Source: Polynucleobacter sp. AP-Reno-20A-A9 (GTDB lineage: Bacteria; Pseudomonadota; Gammaproteobacteria; Burkholderiales; Burkholderiaceae). Taken from it: a stretch of DNA of 64,000 nucleotides. The notes below the pieces were generated by a model. The model did not search any database. It saw nothing but the letters and a program-made list of their open reading frames with translations, and was not told the origin of the DNA. The position numbers and the translations under genes were made by a program. Shown here in pieces: positions 1-9,864 of the stretch. The stretch is from the NCBI RefSeq assembly GCF_018882085.1, contig NZ_JACVPB010000002.1, positions 246,964 through 310,963 of the forward strand. The letters run 5' to 3'. The stretch's first letter is position 1; each line of letters begins with the position of its first letter.

Positions 1-907
1 AAGGCACCGATAGAGGCAGCTTCTCTGGCAAATGCAAATTGGCCAAATCAAACTTTGCAATATTAGCGTTGCTCGGAATCTCTCCCACTAGCACTGCTAA
101 TTGATTGCGAGCAAATGCGAGGTTTCTTTCGTAGTTAAAGAGATCGACTTGAGAATTCGATACTAAAGTTCGCTGTGAAGTGACATCCACCCTTGAAACC
201 GTACCAATGATTAATTGCTTTTCAGTGACTTCAGCAAGATTCGTTTGGGCTTTCAGAATTTCTTCTGTGGCTTGCATCTGCGCACGCAGTGCGGCCTCTT
301 TAACAGCGCTCGTCACTACGTTAGCTGTTAACGAAAGATAAGCACCCTCTAATTGAAACTGTGCAACCTCTGCTTGCGCGCGCGCACCTTCAACCGCTCT
401 ACGAGCCCCACCAAACACATCCAACTTATAAGTCACATTAACTGTGGCGTTGTAGAGGTTATAAGTGTCAGAGCCGTAGTTCATGCCATAGACGGCTGAG
501 GGCTGTTTCTGTCTTATGGCATTTGCACCCACACCAATTGCTGGAAAGTACTGGCCACCAATCTGTGCGTTGACATTTTCTTGGGCAGCACGCAATGCTG
601 CATCAGCTGCACCTAAATTTGGATTCTGCTCGAGCGCTCTTTTGATAAGGGCATCAAGCTCAGGAGATTTATACAGCTCCCACCATTGCGCTTCTATATC
701 TGCGCCTTCAACAAACTCTTGGCCTGTACCGCCTGGAACACCAGGCGCAGTGGTGAGCGTCTTCGTTAATGGGGTTTCTGTATATGAAGAGGTCTTGGGC
801 GCCTCAGGCTGCTTAAAGTCTGGCCCAACTGCGCACGCAGAGAGAACTAACGCACAAATTAGCGGAAGCAATTTCAAACCTGAAAGACGGGGCATCGACA
901 GAAACAT
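1..907 (-). CDS. RND efflux outer-membrane channel lipoprotein, NodT/OprM type (3' end outside window)
   Basis: The minus strand is open from an ATG at 905-907 to the window edge, so only the N-terminal part (about 300 residues) is present. A second in-frame ATG at 893-895 is an equally good start. The protein opens with a lipoprotein signal peptide ending in the lipobox LSAC, followed by AVGPDF, the usual start of mature NodT-family channels. Further on it reads WWELYKSPELDALI and then ALEQNPNLGAADAALRAA, the conserved opening of the OEP repeat. The family forms trimeric outer-membrane ducts for tripartite multidrug or metal efflux pumps. The partner pump and adaptor genes would lie beyond the left edge, so the substrate cannot be inferred. 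Confidence 0.88.
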   Translation of the reverse strand, partial: MFLSMPRLSGLKLLPLICALVLSACAVGPDFKQPEAPKTSSYTETPLTKTLTTAPGVPGGTGQEFVEGADIEAQWWELYKSPELDALIKRALEQNPNLGAADAALRAAQENVNAQIGGQYFPAIGVGANAIRQKQPSAVYGMNYGSDTYNLYNATVNVTYKLDVFGGARRAVEGARAQAEVAQFQLEGAYLSLTANVVTSAVKEAALRAQMQATEEILKAQTNLAEVTEKQLIIGTVSRVDVTSQRTLVSNSQVDLFNYERNLAFARNQLAVLVGEIPSNANIAKFDLANLHLPEKLPLSVP

Positions 908-958
908 GGGTTGCAACAAATATCCTCTTTTACAAGAGTTATTTGACCACAGAAATGC

Positions 959-984
959 AATCAGGACTTCGTAAAGCCCTGATT
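959..984 (-). terminator. Likely terminator of the glm operon
   Basis: Read on the minus strand, an 11-bp stem (AATCAGGGCTT pairing with AAGTCCTGATT, including one G-U pair) closes on a UACG tetraloop, about 50 bases after the glmS stop. On the plus strand the G-U becomes an A-C mismatch, so the structure is better formed in RNA from the glmS direction. Only a short U-poor tail follows, so termination efficiency is uncertain. Confidence 0.55.
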
Positions 985-1036
985 TATCTACTGAATTTTG
1001 TCCACAACTTTAGGCGAATGTCAAACGGGCGAAAAA

Positions 1037-2869
1037 TTATTCAACCGTAACGCTCTTTGCTAGATTTCTGGGTTTATCAACATCAGTGCCGCGTGCGCAG
1101 GCTGTGTGATAAGCCAATAGCTGCAGGGGAACTACATGCAGTATTGGTGAGAGGTTACCGTAGTGCTCAGGCAGCTTTATGACATTAATGCCTTCACTAC
1201 TTGAGATATGAGTATCTTGATCAGCAAAAACATATAGCTTGCCACCACGCGCTTTGACTTCCTGCATATTGGATTTAAGCTTTTCTAATAAGACATCATT
1301 AGGTGCAACGGTAACCACGGGCATCTTGTCTGTAACTAAAGCAAGCGGCCCATGCTTTAACTCGCCTGCTGGATAAGCTTCGGCATGAATATAAGAAATT
1401 TCTTTGAGCTTTAGTGCGCCCTCAAGTGCAATTGGGTAGTGCATTCCACGGCCAAGGAATAGCGCATTTTCACACTTAGAAAAAGCATCGCTCCAGGCAA
1501 TGATTTGTGGCTCAAGGGCTAGAACCGCATGAAGCGCTTTCGGTAAGTGGCGCAAGTCACGAAGCAATTCTTTTTCTTTTTCAGCAGAAATTTTGCCATC
1601 GCGCTTAGCAATCGAAACCGCCAAGAGATAGAGCGCCAATAGCTGTGTAGTAAATGCCTTTGTTGAAGCAACACCAATTTCAGCGCCAGCCTTAGTCAAG
1701 AAATGCCAATCAGTTTCACGAACCATGGCGCTACTGGCTACATTGCAGATAGCCAAGGTATACCGATGGCCCAAGCTCTTTGCGTGTCGCAATGCCGCCA
1801 AGGTATCTGCTGTCTCACCAGACTGTGAAACCACCACAATGAGTGTTTTTGGATTAGGTACGGTGGTGCGATAGCGGTACTCACTCGCAATCTCTACTTG
1901 AGTCGGAATGCCCGCAATATCTTCTAACCAATATTTAGCGACGCATGCTGAGTAGTAACTGGTACCGCAAGCCAAGATCAAAATCTGCTCAAAAGCTTTC
2001 CAATCTTCTGGCTTAGCTTCAAATAGCTCAGGACCAAAGTCAGTGATATTGGCAAGCGTGTCGCCAATTGCCCTAGGCTGCTCAAAGATTTCTTTTTGCA
2101 TGTAATGCTGATAAGGGCCAAGATCAACTGAGTCAGCTTGCGCAGGCATAGGCTTCAACTCTCTTTGGGCAGGCTGGCCTGCTTGGTCAATTACCTCTAC
2201 GCCATCCGCCTTGAGAACAGCAACATCGCCCTCTTCCAAATACATCATGGAATGAGCGCGTCCTGCCAATGCCAAAGCATCAGAAGCCAAGAAGTGCTCA
2301 TGATCGCCAATAGCAACTACTAGAGGAGATCCAGCACGAGCGCCTACTAAAGTGCTTGGATTATCTTGTGCGATTACACCAATAGCGTATGCACCATGTA
2401 ACTGAGGAAGCACCGCTCTTACTGATGCCGCAATATCTTTTTGTCCACTAGCAACATATTGCTGGTGAATTAAATGGGCGATCACTTCAGTATCTGTTTC
2501 AGAGGTAAATACATATCCAGCCGCTTTTAGATCAGCGCGTAGAACTTCATAGTTCTCAATAATGCCGTTATGTACGACTGCAATTAAATCGTTTGAAGTA
2601 TGTGGGTGTGCATTTTGGGTATCTGGCTTGCCGTGGGTAGCCCAACGTGTGTGCGCAATACCCAAGGAGCCAAAGAAATCTTTACCTTGCTCGCCCAATT
2701 CAGAAACACGCGCAGTAGTTCGAGCTCTTTCGATGGGGTGCTTAGCATCCTCACCATTGATTACTGCAAAGCCACAAGAGTCATAGCCACGGTACTCTAG
2801 GCGACGTAAACCTTCAACTAAAACATCAACAATATTTTTATGGGAGGCCGCGCCAACAATACCGCACAT
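1037..2869 (-). CDS. glmS: Glutamine--fructose-6-phosphate aminotransferase (isomerizing)
   Basis: This 610-residue protein makes glucosamine-6-phosphate from fructose-6-phosphate and glutamine, the first committed step toward UDP-GlcNAc for peptidoglycan and lipopolysaccharide. The N-terminal glutamine amidotransferase domain starts MCGIVGA, with Cys2 as nucleophile, and contains HTRWATHG. Two SIS sugar-isomerase domains follow, with [12 protein letters not shown] in the first. The C-terminus ends [13 protein letters not shown], as is usual for GlmS. The length matches the family. Its start overlaps the glmU stop by one base (TAATG), so the two consecutive pathway enzymes are translationally coupled. 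No glmS ribozyme is expected in this lineage and there is no room for one. Confidence 0.97.
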   Translation of the reverse strand: MCGIVGAASHKNIVDVLVEGLRRLEYRGYDSCGFAVINGEDAKHPIERARTTARVSELGEQGKDFFGSLGIAHTRWATHGKPDTQNAHPHTSNDLIAVVHNGIIENYEVLRADLKAAGYVFTSETDTEVIAHLIHQQYVASGQKDIAASVRAVLPQLHGAYAIGVIAQDNPSTLVGARAGSPLVVAIGDHEHFLASDALALAGRAHSMMYLEEGDVAVLKADGVEVIDQAGQPAQRELKPMPAQADSVDLGPYQHYMQKEIFEQPRAIGDTLANITDFGPELFEAKPEDWKAFEQILILACGTSYYSACVAKYWLEDIAGIPTQVEIASEYRYRTTVPNPKTLIVVVSQSGETADTLAALRHAKSLGHRYTLAICNVASSAMVRETDWHFLTKAGAEIGVASTKAFTTQLLALYLLAVSIAKRDGKISAEKEKELLRDLRHLPKALHAVLALEPQIIAWSDAFSKCENALFLGRGMHYPIALEGALKLKEISYIHAEAYPAGELKHGPLALVTDKMPVVTVAPNDVLLEKLKSNMQEVKARGGKLYVFADQDTHISSSEGINVIKLPEHYGNLSPILHVVPLQLLAYHTACARGTDVDKPRNLAKSVTVE

Positions 2870-4407
2870 TATTTTTTACCCTTTGCAGTTTTCTTAACCG
2901 TCTTCTTGACGGCCTTCTTCACAGCCGTCTTTGCTGCTGCTTTTTTGGGGATTACTTTCTTGGCAGCAACTTTTTTAACTGCCGCTTTTTTCACCGGTTT
3001 CTTTTCTTGCTTGACAGGACGCTGCCACTGCAAAGAAATTTGTTTTGCTCGGGATACAGTCAGTTGATTGGCAGGGGCATCTTTAGTCAGGGTTGTACCA
3101 GCGCCCAATGTGGCGCCACGGCCAACACGCACAGGCGCAACCAACTGAGTATCTGAGCCAATGAAGACATCATCCTCAATAATGGTCTGGTGTTTGTTAA
3201 CACCATCGTAGTTACAAGTAATGGTGCCGGCACCAATATTGACTCGTGAACCAACAATAGAGTCGCCAACATAAGCCAAATGATTTGCTTTGCTATTAGC
3301 GGCAATTTTGCTGTTCTTCACTTCTACGAAATTACCAATATGCACATCATTTGATAAATCTGCGCCAGGACGCAAACGAGCATAAGGGCCAATTAATGAT
3401 TGATTGCCTACTTTTGCGCCGTCCACATGGCTATATGCATGAATAGCTACACCCTTACCGATCACGCTATTGCGAATGACGCAATATGGCCCAACCTTCG
3501 TACCAGCATCTAGAGTGACACAACCTTCGAATACACAACCCACATCAATAGATACATCAGTACCGCACTCTAAGGTACCGCGTACATCGATACGTGCAGG
3601 ATCAGCAAGCGATACTCCCGCATCCATTAATTGATTGGCAATATTGAGTTGATGCACACGCTCTAATGCAGCGAGTTGATCGCGACTATTAACACCAACC
3701 GTCTCGAACTCATCATCAGCTTGTGTTGTGCGAATCGGCACACCATCCTTAACAGCCATAGCAATTACGTCAGTCAAGTAATACTCACCTTGTGCATTGC
3801 TGGCACGCAAAGATTTGAGCCATTTCTTTAACGAGTTTGTTGGCAATACCATGATGCCGGTATTAATTTCTTGAATTGCTTTTTGTGCAGGCGTCGCATC
3901 CTTCTCTTCGACGATCTCTTTCACAGAACCATATGCATCACGAACAATCCGGCCGTATCCAGTTGGATTGGCAAGGTTTTGCGTGAGGAGCGCAAGTGCA
4001 CTGTCTTGACCACGAACACCATCAGCTAACTTCGCTAATTTAGCCAGCGTCTTTTTTGTAGTGAGCGGAACATCGCCATATAAAACTAAAGTTTGCTCTT
4101 GAACATCTAATTTAGGCAAGGCTTGCAATAGCGCGTGACCCGTTCCTTTTTGTTCGGCCTGCAGTGCAGTGGTTACTTTGCCAAAGCTTGGTTCTTCCTT
4201 GCTAGCATCTACTAAGAATGTTTTTACGTCTGCTGCGCCATGACCAACCACTACAACGGGTCCAGATTTAGCCTTCTTGTCTTGTAGTGAAAGCGCGGTA
4301 TTGAGAACGTGCTGGAGCAGGGGTTTACCTGCGAGCGTTTGCAATACCTTGGGGAGGGCGGATTTCATCCGCTTTCCTTGCCCAGCAGCCAAAATGACGA
4401 TATTCAT
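2869..4407 (-). CDS. glmU: Bifunctional GlcNAc-1-P uridyltransferase / GlcN-1-P acetyltransferase with a Lys/Ala-rich C-terminal tail
   Basis: GlmU acetylates glucosamine-1-phosphate and then couples it to UTP, giving UDP-GlcNAc. The N-terminal pyrophosphorylase domain begins [16 protein letters not shown], the nucleotide-binding signature. A left-handed beta-helix of hexapeptide repeats follows, including [20 protein letters not shown] and the catalytic-region NHLAYVGDS. At 512 residues it is about 50 longer than typical enzymes. The extra part, from about residue 455 to the end, is almost entirely Lys, Ala, Val and Pro (units such as [12 protein letters not shown] and KKTVKK), resembling a histone-H1-like tail. 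The start overlaps the ttcA stop by 4 bases (ATGA). Confidence 0.96.
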   Translation of the reverse strand: MNIVILAAGQGKRMKSALPKVLQTLAGKPLLQHVLNTALSLQDKKAKSGPVVVVGHGAADVKTFLVDASKEEPSFGKVTTALQAEQKGTGHALLQALPKLDVQEQTLVLYGDVPLTTKKTLAKLAKLADGVRGQDSALALLTQNLANPTGYGRIVRDAYGSVKEIVEEKDATPAQKAIQEINTGIMVLPTNSLKKWLKSLRASNAQGEYYLTDVIAMAVKDGVPIRTTQADDEFETVGVNSRDQLAALERVHQLNIANQLMDAGVSLADPARIDVRGTLECGTDVSIDVGCVFEGCVTLDAGTKVGPYCVIRNSVIGKGVAIHAYSHVDGAKVGNQSLIGPYARLRPGADLSNDVHIGNFVEVKNSKIAANSKANHLAYVGDSIVGSRVNIGAGTITCNYDGVNKHQTIIEDDVFIGSDTQLVAPVRVGRGATLGAGTTLTKDAPANQLTVSRAKQISLQWQRPVKQEKKPVKKAAVKKVAAKKVIPKKAAAKTAVKKAVKKTVKKTAKGKK

Positions 4408-5312
4408 AAAGGGGGATTATAAATCCCCTGAATCATGGTTCCACAGGCTAATTCATCCAATTCAGCCTCGTCAATTGCCCTGTCGCCAGAAGATCTAGCG
4501 GCAATACCCGCTAACTCAGTGGAAATCTCCAGGTTTTTGAAATCAAAGGCTTCGCCGTCCATCAAATGGGATGGAACGATGTGATGCATGGAACGGAATA
4601 AGTTTTCCACTCGGCCCGGATGCTTTTTTTCCCAATCGCGCAGCATTTCTTTCATGACCTGACGCTGCAAATTGGGCTGACTTCCGCATAAATCGCACGG
4701 AATAATCGGGAAGTTCATATCTGCCGCATAACGTTCAAGCAATTTCTCGGGAACATAAGCCAGGGGGCGAATCACAATATGTTTGCCATCATCTGAGCGC
4801 AACTTCGGCGGCATACCTTTAAGCTTACCCGCATAAAACATGTTGAGCATCAAGGTTTCTAGGATGTCATCACGGTGATGACCTAAAGCAATTTTCGTTG
4901 CACCCAACTCATCTGCAACACGATACAAAATTCCACGACGCAAGCGCGAGCACAACCCACAAGTCGTTTTACCCTCAGGGATCACACGCTTCACAATGCT
5001 GTAAGTATCCTGCTCTTCGATGTGATACTGAACACCTAAACCCTTCAAATAATTAGGCAGTATTTCTGCAGGGAAATTAGGTTGTTTCTGATCCAAGTTC
5101 ACAGCAATAATTTCAAAATGAATTGGCGCACGCTCACGCAGCTTCATCAGAATATCGAGCATGGCGTAACTATCTTTACCGCCCGATACACACACCATCA
5201 CTTTGTCGCCGTCTTCAATCATGCCAAAATCACCAATGGCCTGACCTACCAAGCGGCAGAGTTTTTTCTCTAGCTTGTTTTCTTCGAAGACAACTTTACG
5301 AATATCGCCCAT
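4404..5312 (-). CDS. ttcA: tRNA 2-thiocytidine(32) synthetase TtcA
   Basis: TtcA is an iron-sulfur ATP-pyrophosphatase that thiolates cytidine 32 of some tRNAs. The PP-loop SGGKDS is at residues 43-48. The cluster-ligating pair is at Cys118 and Cys121 ([10 protein letters not shown]), and a further pair appears in IPCDLCGSQ near residue 210. The conserved LGHHRDD motif is present. The length of 302 is typical. It sits between folB and glmU with tight spacing (23-base gap, then 4-base overlap), so it is probably cotranscribed with cell-wall precursor genes. Confidence 0.95.
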   Translation of the reverse strand: MGDIRKVVFEENKLEKKLCRLVGQAIGDFGMIEDGDKVMVCVSGGKDSYAMLDILMKLRERAPIHFEIIAVNLDQKQPNFPAEILPNYLKGLGVQYHIEEQDTYSIVKRVIPEGKTTCGLCSRLRRGILYRVADELGATKIALGHHRDDILETLMLNMFYAGKLKGMPPKLRSDDGKHIVIRPLAYVPEKLLERYAADMNFPIIPCDLCGSQPNLQRQVMKEMLRDWEKKHPGRVENLFRSMHHIVPSHLMDGEAFDFKNLEISTELAGIAARSSGDRAIDEAELDELACGTMIQGIYNPPL

Positions 5313-5335
5313 AAGAGTTCTTTTCTAAATTCCGC

Positions 5336-5731
5336 TTAAGAAGTCTTGATACGAAATACTTCAACGCCCACCGAGTGGCAATCTGGATAGACATCTGGCT
5401 TAGCCGTACTTACACGCGCAGCCAACACCTTTGAATGAAGCAACATGGCAGTCACGATGTCATCGCAGAAGGTTTCCTGCAAGTGAATATGGCCCTGAGA
5501 GGCCCTAGCCTTAATGGTCTCACGCATGAAATCATAATCAACAACCTCATCCAACTGATCTTGGCTTGGCGTATTCATCGCCAAGGGAATGTACAAATCC
5601 ACATTCAAGATGACGCGTTGCTCTGCTTTTTTCTCAAAGTCATGAACGCCGATATTGATATAGATCTCATAGTCGCGAAGAAATAAACGGCGACAGTCAA
5701 CAAGAGCAGGATGAGAAAGAATAGCGTGCAT
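5336..5731 (-). CDS. folB: Dihydroneopterin aldolase
   Basis: FolB converts 7,8-dihydroneopterin to 6-hydroxymethyl-dihydropterin and glycolaldehyde in folate synthesis. The 131-residue protein has the family pattern: LRDYEIYINIGVHDFEKKAEQRVILNVDLYI near the start, VVDYDFMRETI in the middle and a Lys/Pro-containing VSTAKPDVYPDCHSVGVEV near the end. The short N-terminal extension before LFLRDYEI is slightly longer than in E. coli. It lies 24 bases downstream of a pteridine-reductase-like SDR, which supports a pterin/folate role for both. Confidence 0.93.
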   Translation of the reverse strand: MHAILSHPALVDCRRLFLRDYEIYINIGVHDFEKKAEQRVILNVDLYIPLAMNTPSQDQLDEVVDYDFMRETIKARASQGHIHLQETFCDDIVTAMLLHSKVLAARVSTAKPDVYPDCHSVGVEVFRIKTS

Positions 5732-5755
5732 GTATATTTGCTTTTTTAAAAATAC

Positions 5756-6574
5756 TTAATTAGTTTTGAACATCACATCACGTGATGATGGCAACAAATG
5801 TTGCCCACCGTCCACATATAAAGTGGTTCCGGTGATAGCGCTAGAGTTAGCCAGAAATACCGCTGTCATTGCTATATCTGCTGGCGTTGAGGATCTTCCT
5901 AGCGGTGTCATTTGATGCGCCTTAGAAAAGCCATCAATCGTTTGCTCGCCTGAAGGCAAAGAGATCCCGGGCGCCAATCCAACTACTCGCAGATGCGGCG
6001 CAAAATCCATGGCCAATAATTCAACTGAAGAAAGTAACGCCGCCTTAGATAATGTGTAAGACAAATAATCTGGATTAGGATTAATTAACTTTTGATCTAG
6101 CAATTGAATTACTGCTGGAATCGCTGAGATCGCATCGGATTTATTTGGCTTACTTTTTTGAAACTCAAACATGAGTTGAGACAACAAAATAGGCGCAGTT
6201 AAATTGATCTGCATGTGGTCTTGCAAACTTTTCCCACTTAATGGGGTGCTGGAATTTGCGCGGTCATATTCAAAGATAGACGCGCTATTTACTAAGCAGG
6301 CCAAATTAGGGAATGCATTGCTGGCAGCCAAGAAAAGATCTTTAGTGGCAGCCTCATCAGCCAAGTCCGCTTGGAAAGCTTGGGCTTTCACACCCATCAT
6401 TTCGATTTCTCTGATGGTTTCTTGGGCCTCCTGCTCAGATCGCCCATAATGAACGGCAACATCCCAGCCCTGACGGGCAAACTGCAAGGCAATTTCTCGA
6501 CCCAGACGCTTTGCGGCGCCAGTCACTAAAACTGCTTTTCCTTGCTGGGGTGGGGGCGTTGAACTAGGGTTCAA
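5756..6574 (-). CDS. SDR oxidoreductase, pteridine reductase / FolM-like
   Basis: This 272-residue Rossmann enzyme has the cofactor motif TGAAKRLGR at about residues 18-26. The Arg in place of the usual third Gly is characteristic of pteridine reductases (PTR1, FolM). NSAS near 96-99 replaces the usual NNAG, and the catalytic YTLSK is at 173-177. The C-terminus carries the SDR pattern SAITGTTLYVDGG. Together with folB immediately downstream, this suggests NADPH-dependent reduction of dihydromonapterin or dihydrofolate. The start is TTG, with AAGAG upstream at suitable spacing and no ATG nearby. The exact substrate is inferred. Confidence 0.82.
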   Translation of the reverse strand: MNPSSTPPPQQGKAVLVTGAAKRLGREIALQFARQGWDVAVHYGRSEQEAQETIREIEMMGVKAQAFQADLADEAATKDLFLAASNAFPNLACLVNSASIFEYDRANSSTPLSGKSLQDHMQINLTAPILLSQLMFEFQKSKPNKSDAISAIPAVIQLLDQKLINPNPDYLSYTLSKAALLSSVELLAMDFAPHLRVVGLAPGISLPSGEQTIDGFSKAHQMTPLGRSSTPADIAMTAVFLANSSAITGTTLYVDGGQHLLPSSRDVMFKTN

Positions 6575-6599
6575 TTAAATTCTCTTAGACTAGCGAGCT

Positions 6600-7787
6600 A
6601 TGGATATTACCTTGACCAGCCTTGAAACGGAGCATAGTGCGCTTCTAAAGGCCAAAATAGCCTCTCAAATCGCCTTAAAGGGCGGCTGGCTGCCATTCTC
6701 TCGCTATATGGAGATGGCCTTGTATGAGCCCGGAATGGGCTATTACAGCGCCGGCGCTCACAAACTTGGGGCTGGCGGTGACTTCACTACCGCCCCAGAA
6801 TTAAGCCCCCTATTTGGCGCAGCCATTTGCTCTACTCTCTTGCCAGTGCTTGAGGGGCTCCAGGCAAAAGGTTTTCCCACTCAAATCTTAGAGTTTGGCG
6901 CTGGGACGGGCAAGCTCGCCACTTCAATACTCAGCCGCCTCAATGATCTCGACTTTCATTTGGATCGCTATGACATCATCGAAATTTCACCCGACCTAGC
7001 GCAGCGACAACAAGAAAGAATTGGAAATACCGTCGGGCAACTCAGCCTCCATACGCAATGCAACTGGTTAACGGGGCTTCCTGAAAATTTCAAAGGCATC
7101 ATTCTGGCTAATGAAGTGATTGATGCCATTCCCTGCGATACCATCATTTATCAAAATGGATTTTGGCATTGGTATGGCGTTGTATTTGAAAGCGACAAGC
7201 TCGTTTGGAAGGCAGGTTTGCCGGTGGAGCAAAAATTGCTTCCCGAAAGCCTTCTCAGTGGTAATTTCTCAGAAGGTTATGTCACTGAACTGCACACGCA
7301 AGCAAATGCCTGGATGCAACAAGTTGCTAAGCACTTGGAAACTGGATTGTTCCTTACCTTTGACTATGGATTTCCCGAGAGCGAGTACTACCACCCGCAA
7401 AGACTTGAGGGCACCCTCATGGCCCATCATCGCCATCATGCAATTCAAGATCCATTTCATCTGCCCGGTCTTTGCGACCTAACAACGCACGTTGAATGGT
7501 CGCAAATTGCTCGCAGTGCATTAGCTGAAAATGTAGACGATGTATATCTTACGAACCAGGCCGCTTATCTGCTTGATGCTGGCATTGGTGACATTGCTTT
7601 AGAAATTGGCGACCCAAGTAATCCAGAAACATTTCTACCGATATCCAACTCTTTACAAAAGTTATTGTCTGAAGCGGAGATGGGTGAACTCTTTAAGGCC
7701 TTTGCATTCTCTAAGAAATTAGAAAGCCTACTACCGGGATATGTACTTGAGGATCTGCCAGGTCTGCGCGGCAGAAATAGACTATAG
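6600..7787 (+). CDS. SAM-dependent methyltransferase, MidA/NDUFAF7 family (DUF185)
   Basis: The 395-residue protein matches the MidA family. It has FSRYMEMALYEPGMGYYS and GGDFTTAPELSPLFG in the N-terminal half, and the SAM-binding GAGTGKLA at about residues 100-107. ANEVIDAIPCD and FLTFDYGFPESEYYHPQR follow. The mitochondrial homologue methylates an arginine of a complex I subunit during assembly; the bacterial substrate is not established. It is divergent from the SDR gene with only 25 bases between starts, and it converges on cca. Confidence 0.88.
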   Translation: MDITLTSLETEHSALLKAKIASQIALKGGWLPFSRYMEMALYEPGMGYYSAGAHKLGAGGDFTTAPELSPLFGAAICSTLLPVLEGLQAKGFPTQILEFGAGTGKLATSILSRLNDLDFHLDRYDIIEISPDLAQRQQERIGNTVGQLSLHTQCNWLTGLPENFKGIILANEVIDAIPCDTIIYQNGFWHWYGVVFESDKLVWKAGLPVEQKLLPESLLSGNFSEGYVTELHTQANAWMQQVAKHLETGLFLTFDYGFPESEYYHPQRLEGTLMAHHRHHAIQDPFHLPGLCDLTTHVEWSQIARSALAENVDDVYLTNQAAYLLDAGIGDIALEIGDPSNPETFLPISNSLQKLLSEAEMGELFKAFAFSKKLESLLPGYVLEDLPGLRGRNRL

Positions 7788-7794
7788 AAGTTTT

Positions 7795-8925
7795 TTAAGC
7801 CACTAGAGCAGTAGTAATTGTAGACAACCGGGCAGACTCAAATGCACTGCCAATGCGCTCACCATTGGATCGATCTTCTGCAGCAAGGCCAGCAATAATT
7901 TCAGCAGTATTGATAGTCTGAGCGGTGCGCATTGCATTAATCAATGGCAATACGGGCATTTCCAATTTTTCCGCAAGATTTAAAAGCGCTTGCGCTCTCT
8001 CTGGCTTACGCCAAACATCTGCGCGGTTGAACCAAGCCAAAACATCTACCGCCTGATATGCGGTATCGGGATATTTCTTGATCAAGATCCTCAGGTCACT
8101 GAATATCTCACTGAAATCTCGCACATCAATTGGCATGCGTACGCATTCGGCCCATGAACGAATTTCACTAGAAGGCAAATTCATCAAGGTAATTGCACAG
8201 CGCTCTTCAATACTATTTCCAGCTAAGGAAAAGTAAGCTATGAGCTCTTCACGAAATGACTCCTCAGACAGCTGGGCAGTCAATGTAGGCGCCAATATCG
8301 TTTTGGCTGCGCCAGCATCCAATAAGACTTGAAACAAGCGCATCGGCTTAGAAGCAACTAAGCCCCTGGCTAACTCCTGCCAAATACGCTCTGCCGATAA
8401 AGTATTTAGCTCACCCGATAGAGTGATTGCCCTTAAAGCGCCGAGTGTTTCATCGGCAACACTAAATTCAGGGAAACGCGCAGCAAAGCGAGCAATACGT
8501 AAGAGACGCAATGGATCCTCTGCAAATGCATCCGAGACATGACGAAATACTTTGGCAGCTAAATCATCTTGACCGTTATAAGGATCAATAATCTGCCCAA
8601 ATTGCCTTCCATTAGCATCCACTTCTTGCGCCATCGCATTGATTGTTAAATCACGACGCTCTAAGTCTTGCTCCAGAGTAACGGAAGGATCAGCGTAAAA
8701 ATGAAAACCTTTATAGCCTTTACCGGTCTTGCGCTCAGTACGCGCAAGCGCATATTCATCCTGCGTCTCTGGATGTAAAAACACCGGAAAATCTTTACCA
8801 ACTGGACGAAAGCCTTTGGCAATCATCTCCTCTACGCTGGAGCCCACCACAACATAATCAATATCATGCACAGGTAAACCCATGAGGGTGTCCCTGATGG
8901 CTCCGCCTACTGCGTAGATTTTCAT
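7795..8925 (-). CDS. cca: CCA tRNA nucleotidyltransferase with degenerate HD region
   Basis: This enzyme adds or repairs the 3' CCA of tRNA. The class II nucleotidyltransferase head is clear: VGGAIRD at residues 6-12, the metal-binding DID at 21-23, and [23 protein letters not shown] and [11 protein letters not shown]. At 376 residues it is shorter than the 412-residue E. coli enzyme. Where E. coli has the HD phosphohydrolase motif (LCHDLGKG), this protein reads TLMNLPSSE, and the following His-Gly-rich metal site is missing. It probably keeps only the transferase function. Its ATG overlaps the upstream stop by one base. Confidence 0.93.
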   Translation of the reverse strand: MKIYAVGGAIRDTLMGLPVHDIDYVVVGSSVEEMIAKGFRPVGKDFPVFLHPETQDEYALARTERKTGKGYKGFHFYADPSVTLEQDLERRDLTINAMAQEVDANGRQFGQIIDPYNGQDDLAAKVFRHVSDAFAEDPLRLLRIARFAARFPEFSVADETLGALRAITLSGELNTLSAERIWQELARGLVASKPMRLFQVLLDAGAAKTILAPTLTAQLSEESFREELIAYFSLAGNSIEERCAITLMNLPSSEIRSWAECVRMPIDVRDFSEIFSDLRILIKKYPDTAYQAVDVLAWFNRADVWRKPERAQALLNLAEKLEMPVLPLINAMRTAQTINTAEIIAGLAAEDRSNGERIGSAFESARLSTITTALVA

Positions 8926-9833
8926 TACTGCATGCCCTCAAGGCTGCGACGACTGATTTTGAAAACCTCTGTCAATGCATCAACACCATTTACTAGCAAG
9001 GTATTAGGCAATTGCATAGAAGCAATGTTGTCACGCGACATCAATGTCGGGCCTGGTAAAAATTCAAATGCCAATGCTTGTAGATAGCCCACAAAGGCTG
9101 GTACAGGAATGATGAGGCATGAGGTTTTAGCCCTACGCGCCGCAAACTCAACAATCTCTTTCATAGTGTAAACAGCTGGACCGACTAAGTCATAGGACTG
9201 ATGAATCGTTTGAGGCATTGATAAGGATTTAACAAATGCACTTGCAACATCATCTACGCTCACCGGCTGAAACTGCGCCTCGGAATTCGCTAAAGGCATG
9301 GCTGGAAATAACTTAGTCAATTTCGAAAACAAATTAATAAACTGATCTTGGGCACCAAAGATGACTGAAGGCCTAAAGATGGTCCAATTCAAATCGCTGG
9401 CCTTCACTGCAGCCTCACCATCACCCTTGCTACGCTGATACATCGATGGGCCATGAGAGTCAGCGCCCAATGCACTCATATGTAAATAACGCCTTAATCC
9501 ATGCAACTGCATTGCCGTAATAATGTTTTTCGGAAGCTCCACATGGGCAGCCTTAAATACTTTTCCATAAGGTTTGGCAGGCTTATCGTGTAGCGCGCCG
9601 ACCAAATTGATCACAGCGCCATTCGGCTTAATGCGCCCACAGAGGCTCTGCAGCTCATCAAACTCATGAACATCAGCCTCTTCGACATGTACCTTGGGCA
9701 ACATGCGCAATTCGCGTGCAGCACCCAAATGGCCAGTTGGGACCAATACGGAGTAACCCGCTAACTGAAGTTGCGCAGCAATCACTCGGCCCACAAATCC
9801 ATTGCCCCCGATTAGAAGGATGTCATATTTCAT
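8925..9833 (-). CDS. NAD(P)-binding protein, complex I NDUFA9-like atypical SDR
   Basis: The 302-residue protein begins with a Rossmann fold ([18 protein letters not shown]) and continues with [25 protein letters not shown] and [12 protein letters not shown]. This is the atypical extended SDR pattern of NDUFA9-like proteins. Bacterial members are not assigned a proven reaction; epimerase-like or quinone-linked roles have been suggested. It is cotranscribed with cca (TAATG overlap) and follows the transglycosylase gene after 31 bases. The family call is firm, the function open. Confidence 0.85.
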   Translation of the reverse strand: MKYDILLIGGNGFVGRVIAAQLQLAGYSVLVPTGHLGAARELRMLPKVHVEEADVHEFDELQSLCGRIKPNGAVINLVGALHDKPAKPYGKVFKAAHVELPKNIITAMQLHGLRRYLHMSALGADSHGPSMYQRSKGDGEAAVKASDLNWTIFRPSVIFGAQDQFINLFSKLTKLFPAMPLANSEAQFQPVSVDDVASAFVKSLSMPQTIHQSYDLVGPAVYTMKEIVEFAARRAKTSCLIIPVPAFVGYLQALAFEFLPGPTLMSRDNIASMQLPNTLLVNGVDALTEVFKISRRSLEGMQ

Positions 9834-9864
9834 AAGAAGCTTTCTTTACCAAGGAATGAATCAT

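Noticed and set aside
516..974. Plus-strand open frame at the left end
   Set aside because: It is antisense to the efflux outer-membrane lipoprotein, whose motifs are clear on the minus strand, and it runs through the putative terminator.
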